Shown one piece after another: positions 1 to 13,000 of a stretch of DNA of 64,000 bases. Made by a program: the position numbers and the translations under genes. Within the stretch, counting starts at the first letter, position 1, and each line of letters opens with the position of its first letter. The stretch comes from Apostichopus japonicus (taxonomy: Eukaryota; Echinodermata; Holothuroidea; Aspidochirotida; Stichopodidae), in NCBI RefSeq assembly GCF_037975245.1, contig NC_092569.1, positions 4,674,501 through 4,738,500 on the forward strand, given 5' to 3'. The notes below the pieces were generated by a model. It worked only from the letters and a program-made list of their open reading frames with translations, was not told where the DNA came from and searched no databases.

Positions 1-420
1 CATTTCCCATTTTACAAACATAGCCCCCCCTCTCATTTTACATTTATACATACAGAGATAGCTACCCTCTCTTTCTAAATACATTTCTTTTTTACATTTG
101 TACATGTCCCCCTCTCCTTTTACATTTATACATACATAGATAATTACCCTTTCATTTTATATTCATTTCTCATTGCACATATATAGCCCCCTCCCTCTCC
201 TTTTACATTTTACATAGATAAAAAGATAGCTGCCCCCTCTCATTTTACATTTATACATAGATAATAATAATCACTAAGATTTATAATGTGCTAATTATAA
301 ACAAAATAGTTGTCAAAAGCGCCATACATAGATAGATAGCTGCCCCCTCTATTTACATTGATACATGCATAGATGGATAGATAGCCTGCCACCCCTCCTC
401 TTACATTTATACATACATGA
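1..420. repeat. degenerate minisatellite, unit about 40-60 bp
   Basis: The segment ttttacatttatacatacat followed by agatagctaccccctctc recurs about seven times with variable spacing and substitutions. Units alternate an AT-rich part (ttacatttatacataca, gatagatag) with a short C/T-rich part (ccccctctc). The array may continue left of the window. Confidence 0.8.
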
Positions 421-689
421 GAGGTAGAAGATAAAGTGTAGAGAGATTAAGGGAAGAGGGTAGGGAATAAATTGCACAAGGAGAGAGACAGGAAAGTGTG
501 GAGAAGAGGGGGTGACAGAGGGGGAGTAAGAGGAGTTGCAGACTACTACCTCTCCTCTTTCCTCTGTTGTTTTCTCTTTCTCTTCTACCTTTGTCTACTT
601 ATCCTCCTACATCAATCTCTAAATTGTGTTCACCCTGCTCATTAACCTGTCTGTATTCTGTGTGTGAATTTTTTCTTTTTTTACTCTTA

Positions 690-790
690 CTTGTCATTCA
701 GCCTCTAAGGAAGATCCTGCTATGATCAAAAACGTCAGGCCCTCTTACTTTTACACTGTATTCTGTATTTACACTGTATTGTGGATAACC
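690..790. repeat. dispersed repeat-like segment (gcctctaaggaagatcctgc)
   Basis: The stretch gcctctaaggaagatcctgc...tgatcaaaaacgtcaggccc resembles a gaggaag-(at)cctgct-gatcgaaacgtcag sequence I associate with transposon-derived repeats of invertebrate genomes, possibly the decayed 3' part of a retroelement. It is recognised from memory of the pattern only. Confidence 0.35.
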
Positions 791-989
791 GGTTTTCTAA
801 TATTTTGTTTTTTGGGGGGATCACTTATGAAACGATACGATGATTCAACACATTTTCAATTCAAGACATCAAACTAATGACTCAACTCAATACATTCACA
901 TACAATTCCTGTAATAGAAGCTTATCTTGTGAAACCCTTACAGTACAAGTCTAATAAACCAAATTTTGTTATTCAGGCCATTTGCCGAC

Positions 990-1093
990 GATGGAAAGTG
1001 ACTTGAGTGCAATTGTGAGCCAGGAATCCGTCATGGCCTCTATCTCTGCTCGTAGCTGGATCCACTGTTCCCTCTTTTGAGGACCCAATAATT
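990..1093 (-). CDS. eya: eya exon: [24 protein letters not shown], uncertain 3' end
   Basis: The acceptor is at 1,095-1,094 after a strong pyrimidine tract (atttcttctttttccgtaatcttgtag). It encodes [21 protein letters not shown] then [14 protein letters not shown], matching human [21 protein letters not shown]...ALKALSLI. The following in-frame codons V-G-K-W-P-E and stop do not match the family, so the exon ends near here. There is no good donor: ATC|gtcggc (end at 990, phase 0) is weak, and GTCG|gcaaat (end at 986) would be a GC-type donor. The next exon lies beyond position 1. Confidence 0.93.
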
Positions 1094-4000
1094 CTACAAG
1101 ATTACGGAAAAAGAAGAAATTTCACGAAACCTATCAGTCAAGCAATATTTCGGCCACAGAGTTTGCCAGGATTTCAGTGCAAGTGAAACACAATAAAAAC
1201 TCTTTCTTTTTTAAAGATCGAAAAGGTGGAACAACTTTTAATACATCTCTGTTGACACTTATTTACAATTTCCACTTTTGGGAAAACACAAAACCTCAAA
1301 ATGTAAGCCTTTTTTTGGGCAATGTATCATTCTTGAAAGGAAAGCGATTTTGTTTTTGATTTAATTCACTTGGCAAAATTCAAAGCAGTGTTTGAATTTG
1401 TGGTCAAACAGTTAACCTAGCCATCCTAAACAAACGGACACACCGTCCTAAATTTTTCACAAACTGAAGATAAATTAACAAATAATTGGATTTGACTTAA
1501 TTCTCTACATCAAAGTAGTTAAACTGACAATGTTGCAGAGAATTTGACTTTTAACTTCATTATTTTAGAAGAAATTTGATTGTTCAAGCCCTAACAGACT
1601 ACATTGCGATTGTCTGTCAGTATGGTACTTTGTCAAAATGATGATCAAAATCAACTCTATACACAGCTATCTCAACTTCCAAATTTACACAATTCTTTAA
1701 TAAACTTTGTTAATTGTTGTTCACTTTACCACTAAACGTACATTAAAAAGTTACAACATATGCTTTGCATATCCAAAGCAGGGGCTGATCAAGGTTTTTC
1801 AAAGAGGAAGGTGGGGTGGCCGTGGGGTCTCCCTCATCCCCCCCACCCCCCAGAAAAAGAAATAGGTATGTGATCATACATTCTGATGCATACTTAAAGC
1901 TTGGATATTAGGTCTACATGCAAGATTGTGCTACGAACTACATTATTATGTACCACCCCCCAAAACCACGGAATCCCCCCCCTGGACCCACATAGGAATA
2001 AATAAAACCAAGCTGTAAAATAGACCAATGACATTCCATTTAGATAAATTATACGTAGTTAAAATTACTCTTTGTACCTGAGTGTTGTGTCTTCCACAGA
2101 ATATTAACCAGCTACGTAGTTAAAATTACTCTTTGTACCTGAGTGTTGTGTCTTCCACAGAATATTAACCAGCTGCTTCTTTACCACATGATCCTAAATA
2201 TTCTTGAAAACCAGGCTATCTACATGGGGGCGGGGGAGTGGTAGGGTGCTAGGAAACAGATGCTGGTCCCTATTATATGCCTGTCTGCTTACACATAATA
2301 CTCAATCTAGGTATAGCAAGAAATATGGTTCTCTCTGGTTCTTTGCTCCAAACAATGATTCTCTCTGGCCATTATAGACAATTAATTAATCAAAGTCAGT
2401 TAATGTAACTCACCTCCTACATTATTCTTGTAACTGCTGTATATTTCCTTTATCCTTCTGTACCTGTATGAGAGTTTCCTCATCCAGTCCACCCCACCTC
2501 TGACACCGGTTGCGAGGCAGAGATTCGCACTGGTAGCAGCAGCGTGGAATCCATCTGTCTGGAAGTTGTAATTCCTGCGGGGAAGAAAAAATAATCATCT
2601 TGCAGTTTTAAAAAAAAAAAATTGTCAATGTCAAAAAGCAGGCATACCAAAATAATGACCAACTAACTTTATAATATTATGGCCATTTGTTATGACTTTC
2701 TTTCTAACTTTGATTTTCATTCGGAGAATCAAAGCAACAAAACAAAAAAGAAAACAACAAACAATTGTATTGTGATACGATTGCTTACACTTATGTTCCA
2801 TTTAGGCTAAATCACGACTCTTCAGGAATGCAAACCAAATGATTACCATGGAAATACGATCGAGACAACTTACGTTAAATCTTGTCCATTATCGTCTGAA
2901 GCAACATCATCTATATGGACTTGGTCACATTCCTGCAAGAGAGGGAAAAAGAGAATCAGTTTTATGGCTCCACAATATCAAAAAAATAAACTCAGTCTCA
3001 CTCACTCCTAAGTCCTTTTGCTTTCATCTACCACTTGGTCAGCAGTGGCGTGCATGAATTGCATTAGGCCACCGGACAAAATAGTGGACAAACTTACGCC
3101 CTTGTCGTGTATTGATACCTGATTCCAGAGGGAGGCTATTTGTCTATGAAAAAGTAAATCCATTATCATTAAAATATATTTTGATAAACAAGTAACATGG
3201 CTATTGAAGGATTCAAGTAAACAATAATTCCATATATGTGAAACATGTATGTAACTCATTCAGAATTTCTGAAGAATTGAAGGCGGAAAAAAAAAGAAGC
3301 TATTAGTAGTGTCCTGAGGCAGCGCAACAATAATTGGATGGTTATAACTAGCGGCAACCAATTCCATTTCCGACAATAGAGGGGGCACTTTCATATCATA
3401 CATTCTAAAGCAGATATGTATACGACCTTGATCCCACAGACAGACAATGTTTGCTTTCTTGACCATGCCCCACCCCTTATAACTGACCCAGGGCTAAAAG
3501 TAAAGGTAAATATTTTCCCACAACAAGAATCTGCCTCATTAAAGGTCATCATGCTTGTTTTGCAGTCATCATTGATATGTTTAGAGAGGTTATAATAGGG
3601 GCTGTTATAACAACAGGGATGCAAGGATTTATCTCCCCATGAGGTCACCATATAACCCTGGGGATAACACAGGGGTGGGAAGACACATTTAGGACAACAA
3701 GGAAGATAAGACAGTAAATAGTATTTTTTGTCCACTAGTTATAGCTTGGGGTGAATATCTATATATATCAATATATATAGATGACTTAATTGGAATCACC
3801 CTCCATCCTTTAGTGAAATTACAACAAACCAAAAAAAAAACATTCTTTACAATGGTGGCACACTATAGCAACCCACTGAGTTTATCTAGCCCTCCTAAAC
3901 AAACCTCCCTGGTTTTATTATCACAGGTTGCTGAAAACATTTTTTTGAAAACTCTTGTTGGGTTAACCTTGGATAACACAGTCTGATGACTTTTAATGAT

Positions 4001-7000
4001 TAAAATTGATGTGGGTGGATGTTAATGCAAATAGATTATCTATATAAATATTATGGCTTTTAAAGCTAGACAGTGTTCTGTATACATGATAACATGACTC
4101 TTAAACATACCATGAAAAAGGGATGTGGCAGAATAAAGTCACTGGGTTTTTTAATGTAATTTTGTGTACTTTGAACCTAAAATAGTTGTCATAACTGTTA
4201 ATATTGCAATGCCTCAGACAAACCTGACAAACTTGATGGGATAGAGCGGGGGGGGGGGGGGGGTAGGGGTGGGGGAGAGATGAGGTAAACTACCATCATA
4301 TATCAGGGTGGGTTTCAGGAATCAAGTTTCATCATGTTCTTGTCAATATATATCTATGATAAGTCAAAGGCAATCCTTACTTTGTCTTTGAGTGGTTAAG
4401 ATCAAGATGTAAAAATGTTCAACTAGGAAAGGATGGAAATGGGATTGTTTGGCACATGTGGTACTGACAAACTCAGCTGCCCTTTCATGGTTGAGGTAGG
4501 AGTTGTTAGGGTTGGCCATCATCAACAAACAGTGAGAAACCACCGCCTGTTACCATCATTTCCTTGGAATGCCAAATGTTCAGCAGCCTTGTTCTATTTT
4601 ACAGTTCAACAGAAAAAAGAAAGAAAAAAAAACAGACCCTGAAGATGTTTATCTATCCATCTTAAAACAAAAAGCATCACACATTTGAGTGGGAGAGGTT
4701 TGTTTCTGAGGCAGAAGAAAAGATTATTGCCAGTGGGAAGCGCACATCCACACAGCATGGGTCCCGGTGTGTCAGGGGAGGGCCAAAGGCCTCTGGCACT
4801 CACGAACCAGCGACTACCCACAGGGAAATAGCAGGCAATTATCCCACAGTTGCTGTAGGGGGAAAGCTATGATGACGATGATGATGATGATGAGTGCAAA
4901 CCACTGCCAACGGTGGTCCGTAGGGCAATTGAGAAAATTGAAAAGCAAAACATGGCAGATTTAGAAAAGTTATAGGCTTTGTGGCTTATGTCAAAACTGA
5001 AATTGGACAAAAGAAGGGAAAATGACAGGTAAAGTGAGACCAAAAAGCTTTTTCTTGAAATATTTTTTTTTTACTGTCATGAACTAAGTGGATGAAGACA
5101 ATATGTTTAATAGTCTGTTGATAGTTTCATATTCTGGTGTCTTAAAAACTTTCATTAAATTTCATTTTTTTAAGGATTTTCCCTTCCGTTTTTGGCATAG
5201 ACACTTTACTTACAGATTGAAAGTAAACTTACTCTTACATACAGAAGGATATCAGTGAAAGAAGCTTATCAAACCTACTACAGAATTGACCCTGGTCACT
5301 CAAATGTGATGGTTAGATCGATTTGCCAACCCGTTTGGTTATAATATATAAATGGTACAGGATTGAGGGTATGGTGACCATTAATTAGTTAAGGGTGGCA
5401 TGTTTGAAGATTGGGCATGTGTGTCAAAAGGGTTAGTGGGTCAATTTTCTTTGGCTGGGAATGATACATAAGGACATTAATAAAATTAACTAGGCATTTT
5501 CAAACATACAAACATTGGCCAGATTCTTCCCACAAAGTGAAAAACAAAATTTGAAGGAGATGTACAGGGGGGAGGGGGGTATTTCCCCATAAACTCCAGA
5601 TTTTAGAAAGACAAACCTATGGGTTGACCGAAAGGTGAAGGGTTTGGTGAGATGGGTTGAGGAAGGGGTGTGGGAAAGAGGAAAAGATTTGAATCAAGAT
5701 CAATTAAATGATGACAGATGGAAGAAATTCTTCTCCGGTGAGAGATGGACTGAATTTCTACTTTTGTCAAAATTCAGTGTTTTCCATCAGAAGTATACAT
5801 GATGCAGCTGCCCAGGCATGCAGATTAATACACACACACACACACATACAAAACCAGAAAATCATCGCTACATGACAGAGGTGAAAAATAAGAAGGGGGG
5901 GTTTATTTCATGTCTAATTCACAGAGATTTTCATGTATTCAAAGAATCAGTCTGTGTTCAAAAGTCACCGATTCCACCCTCCCCCCCCCCCCAAAATAAA
6001 GAGAATTTATATAGATTTGATCCCCTTCACCCTCTGCAGAAACAGATTACTTATTTTTAAGCTGTTGACTCTGAGGGGCAAACACTATGAAATCGAAACT
6101 GAAACTAAACGTTACTGTGTACTGAAGATTTACTGAACTGAACTGCACAAAACCCTCAAACATTTAACCTGTGTAACAAACCCCATTCACCAGCTTTTCT
6201 TATTTCTTTTTCTTTTTCATGTATTATCAACTTCTCAATCCTCATTCTATAGCAGAAAAAAAGAAGGACAAATAAGCAACCCTTCCACAATTCCAATGCA
6301 CCCTCCTTTTCTTCTGTTTTTAAATACGAGGGGGGGGGGAGGAAAAATCCTTTCAGATGGCACAGTGAATGAATGCTAAGTTTATAACCAAAAACATGGT
6401 CGCTTTGAGAACGTAACCTAGAAATTTCTATTTAACCTCAATTTTCAAAAGTTTTCGATCTATCCCAATCCTCTTTGTCTTCTTCTTCTTTGGTGGTTCA
6501 TTTTCAAATAGTAAGAAGTAAACCGGATTTACGACAAGACAGACATTTATTTTGGGTTTTTATGCTCCCAGGCAAGAATCTGTGAAGTGCAAGATCCCAA
6601 ATGTTCTATCAATGTATATGAGTATTTGGCCTATTGCTATGAAAAACGTCTCCTTTTGAGAGATGTGAGGTGAACGACCACAACGCCTGTTTGCCTCATC
6701 TCTCTGACTAATGACTAATGACTCTGTCTATTTTTTTTTTGTTTTTTTTTTAATGGTCATTCATTTCACACTTGTTGATGTTAAGGTATTGGTACTTATC
6801 TTCTGTTATAACATTACAATTTTGTTTTTCTATTTTGAAAAGAAGGAAGAAACATTACAATTGGATTTCTGTGACTTGGGGATTACTAGGGGAAGGTGTC
6901 CGAGGGGGGGGGGGGTTCATGTGAGTCAGATGCAAGAGTACCTTGCATACTGTGTAAACCAGGTATCACACCACAATTTAATTTAATGCGATCACAGGAA

Positions 7001-10000
7001 AGACATTCAGCTATGTGTGATCACATCTATGTATCTTTAATTGTTATTCATTTATGTCTTATTTTTGTTTGTTTGTTAATAGCAAATGAAGAAAGGGCCC
7101 GCCATAATCACCTGGCCCACGGAAGCTAAGTACGGCCCTGCCTCGTGTTTACAGCACCTGTGTTATAAGAGTGGGTGACACAGACATATGGGGTAGCCCA
7201 CACACTGGCAACATGAAAATTGATCAATGAGCATAATGGATTTTCTTTGCTAACATTTTTTTCACTTACCTCTTTGGCTCTTTCATTTACTGGCTTTGGC
7301 AAAGTTTAATATAAAACATCAATCTTATAATATAATTGAAACGACATTGTGATATTTGCATTACATTGCAGATATAATAATACCTTTGCACATTCTGCAT
7401 AGATGGCATTGTATGTCAGCGCATGTAGGTAGCTGTATGTAAAGTATATGTGGCAAGTTTGACTTGGAAAACTTACTTCTAAATCGTTGAAAAATAGATG
7501 AGTATCGGCCAAATTAAATATCATCTCTTCCATTCTCAAGCCCAGTGATACTGCAGATGGTGCATCCTGAAGAGGAGAACAAAAGAGAAGAAAATATAAG
7601 ACCAACGGGGGAAGGAAAAACAGGATTAAAAATGTCTGGTTACTTTAATGAAACACATGACTGTAAGATACTAAGCTTCTATCTAAGAGTTTGAATGTAC
7701 TCTATGTAAACTTGGAAGGAAGCCAACATGTAGCAATAGTTTAATGAGCTTTAAACATGTCAGTATTTGAAGAGATATAGTCTGACGATAACAAGAAGAA
7801 ACAGGTCGTAACCGGTCAAACTTATACCAGTTAACATATTGTCAGGGATCGGGTGTCAGGGGTCGGGGGCAGGGGTCAGAATCTGAGGGTCTTTCACCAG
7901 ATTTGTCAAACGGTTTATTTAAGCAGTTTGCTTACAGTTTATTTTGGTTTATTTAAGAGAAAGTTTTCATGTTTTCTCTAACCTCGCCTCTCGAAATATA
8001 AAATAAATAAGTGAGAATGACAACAAAAATTGAGCATTCTTTATTTTCTTCTTGCTTTTCATATAAAAAAAATTATTAACAAAACAACCCTTTAAAAAAA
8101 TACTTTAGAAAAAAAAAACACAAATGTAGGTGATCATGTTCTTACTTTAATTAATCAAACCAAAAACTAGTGATTAATATTTAAATTGATCATTTCTACT
8201 CAAATATTAAGCCAATTTTTTTTTTTCCTTTGAATGCACTGCAAACTGACCAGTTCCTCCAACCCTTTGAAGATCAAATTTCTGTTCCATAGGGAAGGTC
8301 TGAAGTTTTCTCTGAACTGGGATTATCAAGGCTTGCAATACCCCCTTTTTTTTTCTTTCTAAATGCAGTACAGTTTTTATATTACCAATATATACCACCA
8401 CTACCATCTTCATCATCATCATCAACAATGAATGGCTGTTTTTTAAGCACGGGGCAATAATGACTCAGTTATGATGAGGATGAGATTAATCGATACGAAC
8501 AGGCTATCTTGCGGTGGTAAGAAACATCTCTGGCACGGTCTCTGACAGGCACGTCAATAACTGCAGGGTGATGACGAAGGGCAGAGTGTGCCATAAGCTA
8601 TGCGAGCATTCTCTTCTCCCTCAGACATGACCCAGAATACAAATGCAGAAAATTGACGCCCAATTGGTGCCAATTTACTGGCCTGCTTAAGTAAATTGGT
8701 AACAACACCTGTGCCAGGTTTCTGGCCCAGTTCTTAAAACTGAGGCCAGCTGCAGACAGGCTTCAGAGAATTGACAGTCGGTATGCAGGGCTGTTTTTTT
8801 GTTTTACCAGGGAGAAGGCGTTGATTAAACAATTTTTTCCGTCGGTAAGTGGCAATTAACTATCCCCAAAATATCACGGTGTGATCCAAAGACTCGCATC
8901 GCAGACCTAATGAGAGGTGGGTGGGAATAATTCTGACTTTTGACGCAACAGGATTGACGGGTAAAGCACAACAAACATAACTCAGACACTAGGAGTCATC
9001 TAGACAGTCAGTCCTCCTTAGACACAAACAAACAAACACCGAAGATGAAGACGCTGGTTTACAGGTTTGGATGACTGGAATTAGCTACAATCAACCCTGA
9101 CTGATAAAGAGGGGCGGGGGATAGTGAAGACAAGGAAGGGGGTTCAAATGGTAAACTGCAATTCGGGATTAATTGTGTGGTAATTGGTAACTGAGCACTA
9201 TACTGTGTGAAAGCAAAGTATCAACATACATGTTGTGTTTATAATCTGCTATAGTATAGATTTACTCTACCCACCAACCACTTCTCCCTTCCCCCTCCCC
9301 CAACTCTTCCCCGTCCCCCAACTCTTCCCCGTCCCCCAACTCACTTCCTGCCCAACTATGACATAAGGCAAAAACTTCTTCAGTCATTTGTGAAACATTA
9401 AAGCCTTAATTAATTTAGCTTTCATTAATAAAGCTTTAATTAAAGATTTAATTTGTGTCACATCCAAATTTTAATTATCATAATTCAGAGATCTCTAGCT
9501 TGGAGGAATATATCTTAATATTGTGAATATTACATCGCAAGTTCAAATAAAGTCCCAAGGTTAACAACTCCTATACAAAGTACAATTTATAAAATCCATC
9601 CAAATATAATTTCATCGTTAATTCCTACATATCGAAATAGTTGCTTTGTAAGATCAGAGTGAACTGTCTGTCTGTTAAAACCTTTGACTTTTTCCATTTT
9701 TTAACAGCTTTTCTCACCCACATGTTGCACAAGTTTAAACTGGCCTATTAAAATAACAGCTTTCAATCACCCAGCATGCAGTGACCCATCTGATTTCTTT
9801 CACATTTTGTCTTCTTCTTTTTTCCCCCCCATTTTTTCACCTCTAAAATCAAGTCTTTTTTTGGTTTTGTTCCACCGCACAGTTGATTTTCTTCTTCTTC
9901 TTCCCAAATTTTTCAAGAATAGGGCCAGGCCAGTCAAGGTACTAGTTTAGAAAAAGTTCCCCCAAATTCTGGCAACATGTCCCATCACCGTAGCAACCAA

Positions 10001-13000
10001 AATGGTCGCCTCAGGCTGAAAAATGATGTTTAGGCAATGATGGATCTCAGACACAGATAACATAGTGTCTAATCCAGTTTACATCAAGTACCCAGTTAGG
10101 TTCTCTTTTGTTTCAAAAATTCACCCCCCCCCCCCTCTCAAAAAGCAGAACGAGACAAGGCAATGAAAACAAAAGAGCAAAAGCAGTAAATATCAAAAAC
10201 ATTATTTGCATCCATGTTATTTTTTCCTCCCTTTGACTACGTTTTCACTTATTTACTTTTTTCTTCTGTTTAACTCTCTCTACTAAACTCAACGACAAGT
10301 TCCCGTTCATTCCGAGAGGTATGGTACGTGTCAGAATCCCAATTAAAAATCTTGAAGGCGTAAGGAACTGCTGAGCCAAGAGGAACTTTTCCCACACTGT
10401 GTAATGACAAAAGACCTCTCAGACAAAAAATTGGTCGTCCTTTCTCTTCCGTTCCCATGGATATCAGGAGGATGACTCACTCCACCCGACTGACAAATTT
10501 ATTCATGCCAGTTTGAAAGCTTCAATTGGACAAGAAAAACTGACGAGCTGTCCAAGCTACATCATCAACAAAGTTCCATTCATTTTTTGTTTTGTCTCTT
10601 TCTATCTCTCTTTCTTCTTCTCGTTATGCGTGGCGTGTAATAATTGCGTCCACAATTGGCTGGAAGCCATACTCAAGACTGACAAGGAAAGACTAATCCT
10701 GGAAGTCAGATATTACTTCAAACGGCAAAAAAAAAAAAAAAAAATAGTATCTGAAGAGTTTCATATTAATATTTCTTCCTTCTTTCTTTTCTTAATTTTT
10801 TTTTGGGGGAAGGATGAAATCAGCTCATAACATTTTAATGTTTTAACTTGAGCATTTTTCATCAAAAAAGGATGATTACCTCAATAAGGAGAGGATGGGC
10901 TCCTTCAAGGTTGCCGGTATCGTCCGGATAAAAATTTTTGCTAGGCAATCAAATAATGGGTCCCATACTCTGACTTCAATGAGCGTTTTATTGCCTCCCT
11001 CATAGCAATTATCTTACTTTTCAACAGAAAAAAAAAGAAAAAAAAATGGGTGAATATGTCAAGATAAAGAACTGAGCCTGAATGTTACTTTTATAAGTAT
11101 TTTCAGCAATTTGTAAAATTCTTTAAAGTTTAGGGTCAGTAATTCATGTCCCTTCTATTTGTTGCATTTAAAATAAATATGAATAATAACTAATTCCAGG
11201 ATTCTGTTAAATATTTATTTTGCTTCTAACACTTACAGCTGGTTCTGTTTAGCTGGTTCTTCAATTGACCACATGTGTAGTGTGTTGTCTACCATTACAC
11301 TAGTTTTAAGGTGCTTTGCATCACATCAACAAACTTGTGCACATATTAACCAATAAATTACGACCACAAAAAAATCCACCACCACCAAAAAAATCCCCCT
11401 CCCCAAAAACCAATTCAATCCAATGATTGCAAATTCTAATAAACCAAAAACCACTTTCAAAGAGAATTTCTAACAATAGAGATGTAAATTGAAACAGTTT
11501 GATGTAAAATTGTCCAAACTCTTTCAAAAAGTACATTTCAAGTTTGCTACCGTTAAGTACCGCGAACGGTATTTCCATATCAGCTGCCAATCAAACCTCT
11601 GAATGGTAATTATACAGATTGCCAGAGTGCATGCCGCCAGTTGGTACATTTCAAGCCGGTCACACATGGCCTCGTACATGCCTCCAGCCATAATTTACTT
11701 CGGGAGATTAGTATATAATGAGCCTGCAGGAATAGAGGGGGAATTCCCCTGTGACCATTTTTTTTTTTGTGTCCCTAGAAGGGCATTGACCTTTAGAATC
11801 GTCGGCTACGGTAGGGTCTTTTTACGAAGGGGTATGATATGGGAGAAGGATGGACGTAGTAGGACCTTCGTTTTAAGCAGAACACAGGAGGGCTCAAACT
11901 GGTTTGAATATTTAATGCAGCTGGTAAAGGTGTGTTTTCAAAGTCAATGAATACAGCCATGAAAATTCACAGTTTTGAAAACAAACCATATAATTTGAGT
12001 TCTGTCAACTTTGTGGTTTTAAAAATACAAAAAAAGATGTTTATTATTCTCAAAGAATAAAATGTAAGGCCTGACCTGTTCCACAGTGATAACTTGTGAG
12101 GATGGAATGGAAGCATGCACAGATGATAGGTGCATATTCAATTTGTTAGAAAACAAGATTTCTGAATGGGGACCGGACCAGGACAAGGAAGGGATGAAAC
12201 CGATCAAACATACATGATTGCACATTCAAATTCTTTGTCAGCTAAGAAAATGTTCCAGATTACAAGATCATTATTTTTAAAATATTACAAAAGATATTAT
12301 TTTTTATTAATTACAACACAATTTCAGCTTTTATCCAAGTTTCAGCAGATGCATAATGAATATAAAGTTTTCTCTAACTAAAAAACAAAATGTGTTAGGG
12401 ACATGGGTGGTGGGGGTCGGCTCATAGTTTCTTTAATTAGACTCTACAAACTCGGTTAATGGAGTTGGTCCAAGTACTCTCCAACATGGCTCATATAATT
12501 CTTCATCCAGTAAGAATGATCTAGTGGTCACATTTGTTGGATCAACTTCTACCACTTTTTCTTTTTTTCATTCCTTCAACTTTATAAGCTCTTGCATCCA
12601 ATGGAGAGTTACTGGTATCCTTCACAAATGTTCTACACCCTCTCAATGTTTCACTTTGACATTAAATATGTCATTGTTAAGTTGCATTTCATTCCCTCCC
12701 CTTAATAAAAGTGATTTGCCGACCAGTTTTTTCCCTAGCTGTCCTTTAGCAGAGATGCCTTATCGACCTGCAGATTGCCTATTTCGCACGTGTTTCGTGA
12801 ACTATCGTTCCAAGTTCAATAACAGCATACCCCCTACCAGATCTGAGAGTCAGGACCCCCTGATAAATTGGAGGACGTGTACCACCGTTGACACAAAAGG
12901 AAACAGAAGTTTGGGTTGATTGTCAGTGAAAAGTCGGCTGATAATCTGATAAGTGCATACCAGGAATAGCTGACTCGAACACCGTACAAAGTGACACCTG

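Larger units (their letters stand above)
1..985. other. intron of eya (left edge), repeat-rich
   Basis: This is the intron following the last in-window exon. It holds a degenerate minisatellite (1-420), a purine-rich then pyrimidine-rich stretch (420-600) and a dispersed-repeat-like segment at about 690-790. I searched both strands for the next conserved Eya block (VLVTTTQLIPALAK) and saw nothing resembling it. Confidence 0.75.

Noticed and set aside
1-420. Spaced repeats resembling a CRISPR array
   Set aside because: Units vary in length and sequence, spacers are not unique, and the genome is eukaryotic; it is a degenerate minisatellite.
12524-12919. 131-codon frame on the plus strand in the largest intron
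   Set aside because: Ser/Phe/Pro-rich with no domain, antisense to eya, no splice or promoter support.
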